Assembly: GCA_025363815.1 (NCBI GenBank)
Contig: JANYLB010000002.1
Coordinates: 1 to 64,000, forward strand
Source: Actinomycetes bacterium
GTDB taxonomy: Bacteria > Actinomycetota > Acidimicrobiia > IMCC26256 > JANYLB01
DNA length: 64,000 bases
Direction of reading: 5' to 3'
Shown here: in pieces, positions 1 to 9,289 of the stretch
Position numbering within the stretch: the stretch's first letter is position 1
Layout of the letters: each line of letters opens with the position of its first letter
Notes under the pieces: generated by a model
Databases searched by the model: none
Seen by the model: only the letters and a program-made list of their open reading frames with translations
What the model was told of the DNA's origin: nothing
Translations under genes and position numbers: made by a program

Positions 1-298
1 TGATGATGAGCAGCACGGAGAGGCTTGCCGGCACCGCGCCGAGATCGCCCTGCGCGAAGTTCACAACGCGGTTTGCCCGGTAAATGAGCGCGATGCCGAG
101 AGCGATCAATGCGATCCGGCCACCGACGAGGACACCGTTGAGAATCACGCCGAGCGGGGCGGGGATCGGCCAGAAGAGCACCGCGAAGGCGAGGAGCGCG
201 AGCGCGACGGCGAAGCCGGTGATGCGACGCGTGCTCGCGTCGCGCAAGAGCCCGCCTAGTGCACCGCGGCCTTCTTCGCTATCTGCGTTCTCCGGCAT
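1..298 (-). CDS. Branched-chain amino acid ABC transporter permease, LivH-like (N-terminal part, truncated by window edge)
   Basis: Reverse-strand reading from ATG at 298: MPENADSEEGRGALGGLLRD...GVILNGVLVGGRIALIALGIALIYRANRVVNFAQGDLGAVPASLSVLLI; the NFAQGDLG segment is typical of LivH/LivM permeases. Not in ORF track because it runs off the edge. Confidence 0.85.
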   Translation of the reverse strand, partial: MPENADSEEGRGALGGLLRDASTRRITGFAVALALLAFAVLFWPIPAPLGVILNGVLVGGRIALIALGIALIYRANRVVNFAQGDLGAVPASLSVLLII

Positions 299-374
299 GG
301 CCCCCCTCGCGCTTCGGGACCCTAGGCCCGCCCGGCGGCTTGCCGGTGGCGGAGCAGGCGGCTCGGTTTCGCGT

Positions 375-1301
375 TCATGGGCGTGCTCCGGTCGGATTGG
401 ACTCGATGAAGCCGACGACAACGGCGCCGAGCTCCTCGCCGCGGTCTTCCTGCAGGAAATGGCCCCCGCCGACGATGGTCGTGTGCGGTTGCCCTGCGGC
501 GCCGGGGATCGCCGTCTGCAGCTGTCGATCGCCGCCTCCGGTGATCGGATCGGAATCGCTGAACGCGGTGAGGAACGGCTTGGTCCACGCGCGCAGCACC
601 TCCCAAGCCCTTCGGTTCGGTTCGGAGGCCGGATCGTCGGGCCGGGAGGGAACCAAGGTCGGGAACTGCCGCGCCCCTTCCTTGTAGGACTCGTCAGGGA
701 ACGGCGCGTCGTAAGCCGCGATCACCTCTGGCGCGAGCGTCGTGGTGGTACCGCCGTTGATGATTCCACCGGCGTGGAACTCGGGGACCTCCTGCGAGAA
801 CTTCTGCCACGCGAGGAACGCGGTTCCGGGGTCGCGATCGCCGGTCGGAAGGAAGGTGTTCGCGGCGACGATGCGATCGAATCGATCCGGGTACTCCGTC
901 GCCAGTCGGAGCCCGATCAGGCCACCCCAGTCTTGGCAGACGAGCGTGATGCGCCGGAGGTCATTCGCCTCCAGCCACGCGCCCATCCAATCGACGTGGC
1001 GCTGATAGGTGTAGTCGTTGCGGTCGGCTGGCTTGTCGGAACGCCCGAACCCGACGAGGTCGGGCGCTACGCAGCGGTTTCCCGCCGCGACCAGCACCGG
1101 GATCATGGTTCGGTAGAGATAGCTCCAGGACGGCTCGCCGTGCATGAGGAGAACCGGGGCCGCGGCTTCGGGCCCTTCGTCGACGTGGTGAATCCGCAGC
1201 GCCACGTCTCCGTCACCCGAGGCGACCTCGGTGTAGTGCGGGGAGAACGAGTATCCAAACAGATCGGCGAACCGGTCGTCGGGTGTACGCAACACCTTCA
1301 T
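375..1301 (-). CDS. Haloalkane dehalogenase-like alpha/beta hydrolase
   Basis: LLMHGEPSWSYLYRTMIP, CVAPDLVGFGRSDKP, VCQDWGGLIGLRLA nucleophile elbow with Asp; start chosen at MKVLRTPDDRF. Confidence 0.85.
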   Translation of the reverse strand: MKVLRTPDDRFADLFGYSFSPHYTEVASGDGDVALRIHHVDEGPEAAAPVLLMHGEPSWSYLYRTMIPVLVAAGNRCVAPDLVGFGRSDKPADRNDYTYQRHVDWMGAWLEANDLRRITLVCQDWGGLIGLRLATEYPDRFDRIVAANTFLPTGDRDPGTAFLAWQKFSQEVPEFHAGGIINGGTTTTLAPEVIAAYDAPFPDESYKEGARQFPTLVPSRPDDPASEPNRRAWEVLRAWTKPFLTAFSDSDPITGGGDRQLQTAIPGAAGQPHTTIVGGGHFLQEDRGEELGAVVVGFIESNPTGARP

Positions 1302-1303
1302 CG

Positions 1304-1969
1304 TCACACGCTTTCTCGGCTTAGTAGTGCGGACAGGGTCTCTCTCATGGCTGTGCGGGCCTCGTTTTCGTCGAAGTGCTCGCGGCATCGCATCACGTTC
1401 CACGCGTTGTAGCTCGACGCGAGCTCGAGCGCGACGAGCAGGCGGCGACGGGTCGCCGCCTCTCGACCGTCGAGCTCGACGCCGAAGACCCGTTCGAGCT
1501 CGTTGTGGGCGGCCGCTCTGACCGCCACCCCGATCGTGGCGATGGTCGGGGAGAAGGGCTCTTGCAGGTTCGACGCGAGCTGCACCGGCCCGATCGCCTC
1601 GAGCAGCCGGCCCTGCCGATCGGTGAAGGCGGTAAGGCGATCCGAGAACGGACCGGTGTCGGGGACCTTCTCCAGCAGCGGAAGGATCCGTTCGAGATGG
1701 CGCCGGGCAGCAGCGAGGAACAGGTCCTCGAGATCGTCAAAATGGACGTAGACCGAGCGCAGAGACACCCCGGCGCGTTCGGCGATCTCGCGGGCAGTCG
1801 GGCGAGGGTTGCCGGCGTTCAGGAGATCGAGGAGCGCCTCGACGACCGAATCGCGGGTGCGCTGTGAGCGCGCGGTTCTGCCGTCCGACGCTTCCCGGGT
1901 GCTGGATTCCCCCCTGCCCCGGCCCTCCGTGCTCCCCACCATGTCGCTGACGCCGGTGACGTTGGCCAT
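1304..1969 (-). CDS. TetR family transcriptional regulator
   Basis: N-terminal HTH ARSQRTRDSVVEALLDLL...TAREIAERAGVSLRSVYVHFDDLEDLFLAAARR. Confidence 0.88.
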   Translation of the reverse strand: MANVTGVSDMVGSTEGRGRGESSTREASDGRTARSQRTRDSVVEALLDLLNAGNPRPTAREIAERAGVSLRSVYVHFDDLEDLFLAAARRHLERILPLLEKVPDTGPFSDRLTAFTDRQGRLLEAIGPVQLASNLQEPFSPTIATIGVAVRAAAHNELERVFGVELDGREAATRRRLLVALELASSYNAWNVMRCREHFDENEARTAMRETLSALLSRESV

Positions 1970-1987
1970 TCGCGGCGAGCGTAAGGG

Positions 1988-2010
1988 CTCTTGCACTCAG
2001 CGTGCAAGAG
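1988..2010. promoter_or_regulatory. Palindromic operator CTCTTGCAC-tcagc-GTGCAAGAG between TetR gene and enoyl-CoA hydratase
   Basis: Perfect 9-bp inverted repeat with 5-nt spacer in the divergent intergenic region. Confidence 0.7.
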
Positions 2011-2063
2011 TCTCCGACCCAATCTCAGATGGTCGGTCCGTTGTGCAATAGGGTGCGCGCTTC

Positions 2064-2780
2064 ATGACCTACACACTCACGGAATCGACGGTCGAGGGGT
2101 CTGCGCCGGTCGCTCATCTCCACCTCGACGACGGCAAGGCCAACGCCCTTAACGCAGCGCTCGTCGACGCGCTCGAGGGTGCCATCGACCAGGCCGGCAT
2201 CGACGCCGCGGGCGCCCTCGTCATCTGGGGCCGCCCGGGCTGCTTCTCCGGCGGTATCGACCTGAAGCTCCTGCGTCGTGACGACGTCGAGTCGCGCCTC
2301 GCCGAGCTCTCGCGAATTGCGTCCGGGTTGCTCTCGCTCTGGACAGCTCCGATCCCGACTGTCGCCGCGGTCACCGGTCACGCGATCGCGGGTGGTGCGG
2401 TGCTCGCTATGGCCTGCGATCGCAGGGTCGCGATTGATGACCCTGCGTTTCGGGTCGGCGTCAACGAGACCGCGTTGGGGATGGTGTTCCCGACCTGGGC
2501 GCTGGTGATCGCGCGCGCGGCGATCCGTCCTGATCGGCTCACCGACACGATGTTGTTCGGCTCGATCTACCCGCCACGGGAGGCTGCCGCTGCCGGGCTC
2601 GTCGAGCGCGTGGTGCCCGCCGGGGAGTTCGAGGATGCGGTGGCGTCTGTGGCTGCACAAGCCGCGGCTCTGCCGACTGGCGCCTACGGCGGGACGAAGC
2701 GCCAGCTGCGCGGGTCCGAGGCCGGTCGCGCCAAGGCTGAGATTGAACGGGAGATGGCGAGCTTCCGTGGTCCCGCCTGA
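2064..2780 (+). CDS. Enoyl-CoA hydratase/isomerase family protein
   Basis: Crotonase fold: HLHLDDGKANALNAALVDAL, GRPGCFSGGIDLKLL, AVTGHAIAGGAVLAMACDRRVA. Confidence 0.88.
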   Translation: MTYTLTESTVEGSAPVAHLHLDDGKANALNAALVDALEGAIDQAGIDAAGALVIWGRPGCFSGGIDLKLLRRDDVESRLAELSRIASGLLSLWTAPIPTVAAVTGHAIAGGAVLAMACDRRVAIDDPAFRVGVNETALGMVFPTWALVIARAAIRPDRLTDTMLFGSIYPPREAAAAGLVERVVPAGEFEDAVASVAAQAAALPTGAYGGTKRQLRGSEAGRAKAEIEREMASFRGPA

Positions 2781-2867
2781 TCGGCCGGCGATCGTTGCGA
2801 CGGATATCTGTCGGCCCTGCCGATATGCTGGCAAAATGTCCGTTTCATCCGATACGACAGGGAGATC

Positions 2868-3380
2868 ATGAGTACGTGGCGCGCACGGGGATCGGTACTG
2901 GTGGTCGGATGCATCCTTCTCGTGGCAGCGTGCTCGTCACCTTCGAACCCGACCGTCGACTTGGCGAAGGCCGAATCCGGTCTCCAAAAGGTGATCAAGA
3001 AGCAGTGGTTCCCGAGCCTCGACGTGGGCGCGGTGCGGTGCCCGACGAAGAAGATTCCCCGATCCAAGGGCAAGGTCTCGACGTGCACCGTGACGGTCGC
3101 GAAGATGCCGGTCGAGTTCCGAGTCGTGCAGACCAACGGCCAGGGAGGGATCGTGCCGAGGCCCTACGAAGCGATCTTGTCGAAGGCCAAGGCCGAGGCG
3201 TTCATCCGCACGAATGTTCGCGACCTCGCGACCGTGTCGTGTGGCACTACGAAGTACTTCGTACGCAAGCCGGGCACGCAATTCAGCTGCGACGTGATCG
3301 CGACGAACGGGCGTCAGGCCAAGGTCTTCTATCGGGTGGTTGACCCCGCGGGAAACATCAAGTTTGCTCGAAATACCTGA
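2868..3380 (+). CDS. Secreted lipoprotein, DUF4333-like
   Basis: Signal peptide with lipobox LLVAAC; repeated C-containing beta modules (VGAVRCPTKK...STCTVTV...VSCGTTKY...FSCDVIATNG). Confidence 0.6.
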   Translation: MSTWRARGSVLVVGCILLVAACSSPSNPTVDLAKAESGLQKVIKKQWFPSLDVGAVRCPTKKIPRSKGKVSTCTVTVAKMPVEFRVVQTNGQGGIVPRPYEAILSKAKAEAFIRTNVRDLATVSCGTTKYFVRKPGTQFSCDVIATNGRQAKVFYRVVDPAGNIKFARNT

Positions 3381-3383
3381 TCG

Positions 3384-5024
3384 CTAACCGCGGAGCAGCG
3401 CGGTTCCCCGCTCGCGGAGCTGATACTTGAGAACCTTGCCCGTAGCGTTCAGCGGGAGCTCGCCGACGAGGACCACATGGCGGGGTGCCTTGTAGTTCGC
3501 CATCTCGACGCGGGACCATGCCTCGAGCTCTCCCGCTGACGCGGTGGCTCCCGGTCGGAGGACGACGAACGCCATGCCGACCTCGCCCATTCGCTCGTCG
3601 GGAACGCCGACTACTGCTACCTGCGCGATCGCTTCGTTGCGGAGCATGAGGTTTTCGATCTCAGCCGGGTAGGCATTGAACCCACCAACGATGAACATGT
3701 CTTTCGTGCGGTCGGTGATCACCACGTAGCCGCGTTCGTTCATCGTCCCGATGTCGCCGCTGTGAAGCCAGCCGTCGCCGTCGATGGTGGCCGCGGTCTC
3801 GTCGGGCTCGTCGTAGTAGCCCTCCATCACGTTGTAACCCCGGATCACGATCTCACCCGGCTCGCCGCGGGGCATCTCGGTGCCGGCATCGTCGACTACG
3901 AGCACCTCGACTCCGGGGATCGCGCGGCCCGAGGTCGTCGCGATCGTCTCGGCGTCGTCGTCGAATCGGCACATCGTCGCGATTCCGCACGTCTCGGTGA
4001 GCCCGTATCCCGTGATGATGGTCTCGAAGGTGAGCTCGGCCCGCATGCGCAGGATCAGCTCGACCGGAATCGCCGCCGCGCCGGTGACGGAGAGTCGGAG
4101 GCTCGAGATGTCGGACGTAGCGAGGTCGGGATGGTTGAGGATCGACTGGTACAGCGTGGGCGGACCGGGGAGCACGCTCACCCGGTCACGGGGGATGCGG
4201 GCCAACACAGAGGGGACGTCGAACACCGCGTGGGGCAACACCGTCGCACCCATCATGAGGCCGGCGAGCCAGCCCGCTTTGTACCCGAAGGCGTGGAAGA
4301 ACGGGTTGATGACGAGGTAGCGGTCGCCGTTACGCAGGCCTACAACATCACTCCAGTCGCGAAAGGCCCTGATCGTGGCTGCGTGCGTCTGCATGACGCC
4401 TTTCGGGTTCCCCGTAGTGCCTGACGTGAACAGGAGATCGGCCAGATCATCGGGTTGCACCGCGGCGGCTCGATCTGCCGCCTCCTCGGCGCTGACAGCG
4501 GCACCCGCGGCGATGAACTCGTCCCACGTAGTAGCCCCGGTCGGCGCGTCGCCGTGCAGAATCACGATGGTCTCGAGGTCGGGTAGCTCGGTGGCGACGT
4601 CGATGGCGTCGCGCAACATCTGTACGTAGTCGGTGTCGAGAAAGCTGGCCACCGCGACCAGCGCACACACGCGGGCCTTGGCGAGTATGTAGGCCGCCTC
4701 GCGGCCCTTGAAGCGTGTGTTCAGCGGAACGAGCACCCCGCCGACCGACTGGAGGCCGAGCGCGGCGACGACCCATTCCCAACAGTTGGGAGCCCAGATC
4801 GCGATCCGGTCACCCGGCTCGACCCCGACTGCGAGGAACCCACGAGCAGCATCTTCGGCGGCGGCGCCAAGCTCGGCGAAGGACAGGGTTACGCCCGCGT
4901 CGACATCGACGATCGCCTCCTGGGCACCGAAGCGTTCGGCTGAGCTGCGGACGAGTCGGGGTGTCGTTCCCCACTCGAGGTCGCCCCGTGTTCCCTCGGC
5001 GGAGTTCGCCGCTGTTGATCCCAA
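3384..5024 (-). CDS. AMP-forming acyl-CoA ligase (FadD3-like)
   Basis: LLFTSGTTGNPKGVMQTH, ITGYGLTETCGI, GDGWLHSGDIGTMNERGYVVITDRTKDMFIVGGFNAYPAEIE. Confidence 0.88.
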   Translation of the reverse strand: MGSTAANSAEGTRGDLEWGTTPRLVRSSAERFGAQEAIVDVDAGVTLSFAELGAAAEDAARGFLAVGVEPGDRIAIWAPNCWEWVVAALGLQSVGGVLVPLNTRFKGREAAYILAKARVCALVAVASFLDTDYVQMLRDAIDVATELPDLETIVILHGDAPTGATTWDEFIAAGAAVSAEEAADRAAAVQPDDLADLLFTSGTTGNPKGVMQTHAATIRAFRDWSDVVGLRNGDRYLVINPFFHAFGYKAGWLAGLMMGATVLPHAVFDVPSVLARIPRDRVSVLPGPPTLYQSILNHPDLATSDISSLRLSVTGAAAIPVELILRMRAELTFETIITGYGLTETCGIATMCRFDDDAETIATTSGRAIPGVEVLVVDDAGTEMPRGEPGEIVIRGYNVMEGYYDEPDETAATIDGDGWLHSGDIGTMNERGYVVITDRTKDMFIVGGFNAYPAEIENLMLRNEAIAQVAVVGVPDERMGEVGMAFVVLRPGATASAGELEAWSRVEMANYKAPRHVVLVGELPLNATGKVLKYQLRERGTALLRG

Positions 5025-5053
5025 CGTTGCCGGCCTCCTGTGTACCCACCCGG

Positions 5054-5072
5054 ATCTGACGGGTCATCAGGG
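5054..5072. promoter_or_regulatory. Operator-like site ATCTGACG-GGT-CATCAGGG upstream of acyl-CoA ligase
   Basis: Degenerate copy of the ATCTGACG-NNN-CGTCAGAT palindrome seen elsewhere in the window; lies 30 bp upstream of the start at 5024. Confidence 0.5.
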
Positions 5073-5144
5073 TAGTTCCGTGCACCGTTGCCCACTGTTG
5101 GTCATCTCCGCGCCGCCAGGGCCGGCGCGTTCCTGACCAGAACA

Positions 5145-5189
5145 GGGGTTGACGAGGTTGACGGGATTGGCGGGGTTGGCGGGATTGGC
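5145..5189. repeat. Intergenic 9-bp tandem repeat, about 5 units (GGGRTTGRC)
   Basis: GGGGTTGAC GAGGTTGAC GGGATTGGC GGGGTTGGC GGGATTGGC read directly. Confidence 0.75.
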
Positions 5190-5202
5190 GGGGGCGAATG
5201 GC

Positions 5203-6087
5203 TCAGGCGCTGTTGCGCCATCTCTTGTCGGCGGCTGTGCTCCGCCGCGTCGGGGCCTTGGGGACCACGGCGAGCATGTGCCCGCGTTGGAGGGCGATGA
5301 GTCGGTTCGCAAGGAAGGTCACCGCGAGTCCGATCGCGCTGAGGGCCAGGCCGGGAACGAGAAGCGTCCCGCCCGAGCTCATCACGACCCCGGCGACCTG
5401 TGTCCAACCGCGGATCAGCGGCATGACGAACTCCGGGAGCAACCAGAACACGACGAGAACGACGATCCCGGTTCCTGTGATCCACCGGCCGATCTTGCTC
5501 ATGGCGCGGTCTTTGTGGTCCGACATGAGGATCCCGGCGAAGATCAGGGTCAGGGCGAGGATGGCGGCGACTGAGCCTGCGACGCGCAGCGCCGACGCCT
5601 CGCCACGGAGGTTCGGGATCGATTCCGTGTCGAGCGCGACGGTCGCGCCGCTATCCGCGCCCGCGATCCCGGCCGTGCCAGGGTTGCGGGCCGAGGCGGA
5701 GGAGATGGCGGCGGCCCGTACGAGAGCGGGGTCGAGCGTGATCGGCCCGGCCTCGCCTTTGATCACATGGCCGGCGACCGATCCGAGCGCGGCGGCGAAG
5801 GCCTTGGTGAAAGCGGGGTCGTGGAGCATGGCGTCGACGGCTGCATCGGGGTTCTCGCCGGGCTGTGAACCGGGCGTGGTGCCGGCCGGCATCACGCCAG
5901 CCAACACGGCCGCGGCGCGCGGGCGCATCGACGCTTCGACCTGTCGGGTTCGAAGCATCCGCCCGGAGCTTGCCTCGACGGCACTCACATCGAGCGCGGT
6001 TACCTGGATGCAGGCCACGAGTACGGCCACGAATCCCGCGACCAGACCGGTAGTGAGGATGGTCGGCGCAGAGGAACGCTTGATCAC
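5203..6087 (-). CDS. Integral membrane protein of unknown function
   Basis: Long coding frame with hydrophobic segments TILTTGLVAGFVAVLVACIQV, VAAILALTLIFAGILM, GIVVLVVFWLLPEFVMPL; GTG start inferred at 6087 (ORF-track start at 6747 overlaps the upstream gene). Confidence 0.6.
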   Translation of the reverse strand: MIKRSSAPTILTTGLVAGFVAVLVACIQVTALDVSAVEASSGRMLRTRQVEASMRPRAAAVLAGVMPAGTTPGSQPGENPDAAVDAMLHDPAFTKAFAAALGSVAGHVIKGEAGPITLDPALVRAAAISSASARNPGTAGIAGADSGATVALDTESIPNLRGEASALRVAGSVAAILALTLIFAGILMSDHKDRAMSKIGRWITGTGIVVLVVFWLLPEFVMPLIRGWTQVAGVVMSSGGTLLVPGLALSAIGLAVTFLANRLIALQRGHMLAVVPKAPTRRSTAADKRWRNSA

Positions 6088-6164
6088 GTCGTTCTCATCG
6101 GCGTCTTTCGGGAAAAGCTGGAGCCTCGTGCCGGCGACGGCCGAGCGAATTTGGGCGGCCTGGG

Positions 6165-6851
6165 CTATTCGATGAGGTCGGTCGCGCGTGGGGTGAACGG
6201 GCCGAACGTGAACGCCGCGAGATACGGCTCGGGATCGGTGCTCCACTCGAAGCCCCGGATCTGGTCCGCGCTGCGCCGACCCGAGATCGCCCGACCGAAG
6301 TCGAATGGGTCGGCGGTAAGGGCCTCGACGGCATCGACGCCCTCCGGATCCCAGGTGCGGGGTCCCGTAACGATTTGTAAGGGCGCCAATCCTTGCCCGG
6401 CCACCGCGGCGTGGAAGCCGGGCGTGATGAACTCCAACCCGATCCACCAACCGTCGGAGTCGCGCCCCCCAGCTACGCCGAGCGCTCCCCGGATGTCCTG
6501 CTCGTGGGCGACGAAGTCGAACAGCAATTGCTTGCCTGGAGGTCCGAAGTCCTTGGCGATCGCTTCGACCTGGGGGGCCGCCTCGTTCCATTCGGCGATG
6601 ATCTCGTCGAGCGTGCGGTCGCGACGCGGCGCGACCTGGGCCTCTGTCCACGGATCGGTGCCCGCGCCCTCGAGCCGGCCGGCCAGAACGTCGACGCATA
6701 CCCCGCTCACGTGAGCGACCACATCGCGGACGCGCCAATCGGGACAAGCGGGTACCGCCATCATCGCCCGGTCGGCCGGTAGGTCGGCGAGGAGTTCGAG
6801 CACGCGCTTGCGCCCGGCTGCGTAAGCGACACCCACATCAATATCTGTCAT
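6165..6851 (-). CDS. Maleylpyruvate isomerase/mycothiol-dependent DinB-like family (TIGR03083-type)
   Basis: LLADLPADRAMMAVPACPDWRVRDVVAHVSGVCVDVLAG, FDFVAHEQDIRGALG pattern. Confidence 0.7.
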   Translation of the reverse strand: MTDIDVGVAYAAGRKRVLELLADLPADRAMMAVPACPDWRVRDVVAHVSGVCVDVLAGRLEGAGTDPWTEAQVAPRRDRTLDEIIAEWNEAAPQVEAIAKDFGPPGKQLLFDFVAHEQDIRGALGVAGGRDSDGWWIGLEFITPGFHAAVAGQGLAPLQIVTGPRTWDPEGVDAVEALTADPFDFGRAISGRRSADQIRGFEWSTDPEPYLAAFTFGPFTPRATDLIE

Positions 6852-6897
6852 ACCGGCATCCTACGCTCCGCCCGAAACCGATACTGTCGCAAACCGC

Positions 6898-8616
6898 ATG
6901 ACTCCTGGACCGCCGTCAGCACCCACCGGAGTCCCGCCCCGCCTCGCCGAGATCGAGGCCGAGCTCCTCGCTCCCGGAGGCGCCTTCGCGACCGAAGACG
7001 TCGAAGTGCTCGGAGAGCGCGTGCGCACGTTCGTCAACCGGCTCCACGACCTGCGCGAGATCATGATCGGCTCGGCCGGTTTCGGGAACGCCGACTACGT
7101 CGTGTTCAGCGACGGGTTCGAGGAACGCCGCATCACTTTCGCCGACCACGAACGGCTGGTCGCGTCGACGGCCGCGGTCCTGGCCGACGATTACGGGGTG
7201 CGACCGGGTGACCGGGTCGCGATCCTGGGTGCCAACTCCCCCGAGTGGATCGTTACGTTCTGGGCCGCCGTTAGCCTCGGTGCGATCTGTGTGGGCCTCA
7301 ACGGCTGGTGGACCGGCCCCGAGATCCGATACGGCCTCGACGACTCGGAACCGACCGTGCTCGTCGCTGACCGCCGCAGGCTTGCGCGACTCGACGGTGC
7401 CGATCCTGGGGTTGCGACCATCGTGATCGAGGATGACTTCGAGGCGATCTGGCGGGGCCGGCCCGACGCCCAGTTTCCCGATCAGCCGATCGACGAAGAC
7501 GATCCCGCGATCCTGCTCTACACCAGCGGCACGACCGGCCGACCCAAGGGCGCGCTGAACAGCCACCGTAACGTCGGCGCTCTGCTCGGCCTGAGCTTCT
7601 TCCAGGGACTGCGGATGCTGATGCTCAACCCGCCCCCGGAGGGCGCACCGCCGGCGTGCCAACTGGTGACGAGCCCGCTCTTTCACGTGTCGGGTCTTCA
7701 CACCGCCGCGATAGCGCTCGCGGTGAGCGGTGTGAAGTCGGTATGGACTGTCGGCCGGTTCGAACCCGAGGTCGTGTGCAAGCTCATCGAACGCGAACGC
7801 GTCACCGGGTGGGGTTTCACTACTGCGCTACTGCACCGGTTCGTGAACCATCCAGGGCTTGCCGATCACGACCTCACGAGCCTCCGCACCCTCGGAGGAG
7901 GCGGGTCGCCGCTGTCGCGCGAGTTGCAGCGCGAGACGCGGGAGGCGCTGCCCTGGGTCGCGACGTCGCTCGGTCTCGGCTACGGCCAGACCGAATGCGC
8001 CGCGCTCGCGACGCTGAACTCGGGCGAAGAGCTCCTCGCGTATCCCGACTCCGCCGGACGCCCGCTGCCGACGGTCGATCTGGAGATTCGTGACCCGTTC
8101 GGGGTCGCGGTTCCCGACGGTGAAGAGGGCGAGATATGCATCCGAGGCCCGATGGTCATGCCCGGGTACTGGCGCCGGCCCGAGGCCACGGCCGAGGTGA
8201 TCGCGCCCGGGCGGTGGCTGCGCACGGGCGACATAGGGTGCATGGAAGGCGGACGCCTCTTCCTCGCTTCGCGCAAGCGTGATCTCATCCTGCGCGGCGG
8301 CGAGAACGTGTATCCCATCGAGATAGAACAGCGAATCGAAGCCCATCCCGCTGTCGAGGAGGCCGCGGTCATCGGCGTCGACCACCCCGAGCTGGGCCAG
8401 GAGGTCAAAGCTGTGATCGTCGCGGTTGATCCGCTCGACACGCTCGACGTCGGCATCCTCGCGGCGTGGTGCGCGGAAGAGCTCGCGTATTACAAGGTCC
8501 CGGTTCACTGGGAGATACGCACTGAGCGTCTGCCCCGCAACGCGTCGGGCAAGATCGTCAAGCACGCGCTCGTCGAAGGCGGCGAGTCCGGCTTCGTTCC
8601 CGACCCTGAGTCCTAG
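6898..8616 (+). CDS. AMP-forming acyl-CoA ligase
   Basis: ILLYTSGTTGRPKGALNSH, GYGQTECAAL, GRWLRTGDIGCMEGGRLFLASRKRDLILRGGENVYPIEIE. Confidence 0.88.
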   Translation: MTPGPPSAPTGVPPRLAEIEAELLAPGGAFATEDVEVLGERVRTFVNRLHDLREIMIGSAGFGNADYVVFSDGFEERRITFADHERLVASTAAVLADDYGVRPGDRVAILGANSPEWIVTFWAAVSLGAICVGLNGWWTGPEIRYGLDDSEPTVLVADRRRLARLDGADPGVATIVIEDDFEAIWRGRPDAQFPDQPIDEDDPAILLYTSGTTGRPKGALNSHRNVGALLGLSFFQGLRMLMLNPPPEGAPPACQLVTSPLFHVSGLHTAAIALAVSGVKSVWTVGRFEPEVVCKLIERERVTGWGFTTALLHRFVNHPGLADHDLTSLRTLGGGGSPLSRELQRETREALPWVATSLGLGYGQTECAALATLNSGEELLAYPDSAGRPLPTVDLEIRDPFGVAVPDGEEGEICIRGPMVMPGYWRRPEATAEVIAPGRWLRTGDIGCMEGGRLFLASRKRDLILRGGENVYPIEIEQRIEAHPAVEEAAVIGVDHPELGQEVKAVIVAVDPLDTLDVGILAAWCAEELAYYKVPVHWEIRTERLPRNASGKIVKHALVEGGESGFVPDPES

Positions 8617-8625
8617 GAGCAGCCC

Positions 8626-9258
8626 GTGGCCCTCGATCTCGTGTCGCTAGTCGCTCCCGGTCACACCGCACTGGTGTTGCAGGAGGTGCAGAACGGCGTG
8701 GTCGGGGAGCCTTCCGCGTTGCCGCAACTCGCGGCCGCGGCCGCGGCCGTCGACCTCATCCGACACTGCGCGCAGCTGGCTGAAGCGGCGCGCGCCAGGC
8801 GGATCCCCGTCATCCACTGCACCGCCGAGACGCGCGACGACGGGCTCGGTGGCAACCAGAACGCGCGCTTGTTCATGGGGGTGAAGAAGTCACCGGTCCC
8901 GTTGTCGCCGGGGAGCAGAGCCGTTCAGCCGCCCGATGAGATCGGCGTGGCCGACACCGACTTGGTGCTTGTCCGCTACCACGGGCTCGGGCCGATGACG
9001 GGCACACAGCTCGACTCCGTGCTGCGGAACCTCTCGGTCACCACCATCGTCGGTGTAGGCGTGTCGGTGAACATAGGCATGATCAACTTCGCGTTCGATG
9101 CAGTGAACCGCGGCTACCAGTTCGTGATGCCGCGCGACGCCGTCGCCGGGGTGCCACCGGATTATGCCGAGGCTGTCATCGCCAACACCCTCAGCCTCGT
9201 CGCCACCCTCACCACCACCGAATCGCTGCTCGGCGCGTGGGATCAACCCCGATCTTGA
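8626..9258 (+). CDS. Isochorismatase-family cysteine hydrolase
   Basis: ALVLQEVQNGVVG, RRIPVIHCTAETR, VSVNIGMINFAFDAVNRGYQFVMPRDAVAG. Confidence 0.75.
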   Translation: MALDLVSLVAPGHTALVLQEVQNGVVGEPSALPQLAAAAAAVDLIRHCAQLAEAARARRIPVIHCTAETRDDGLGGNQNARLFMGVKKSPVPLSPGSRAVQPPDEIGVADTDLVLVRYHGLGPMTGTQLDSVLRNLSVTTIVGVGVSVNIGMINFAFDAVNRGYQFVMPRDAVAGVPPDYAEAVIANTLSLVATLTTTESLLGAWDQPRS

Positions 9259-9289
9259 CCATCGGGGTACGGGGAACGAGCGGAGCAAT

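Noticed and set aside
84-1412. 442-aa plus-strand ORF
   Set aside because: Antisense to a well-supported alpha/beta hydrolase; Arg/Gly/Pro-rich translation with no family motif, typical high-GC shadow ORF.
5203-6747. 514-aa ORF start as listed
   Set aside because: The upstream third overlaps the MDMPI/DinB-like gene and reads as Arg-rich non-coding; only 5203..6087 looks genuine.
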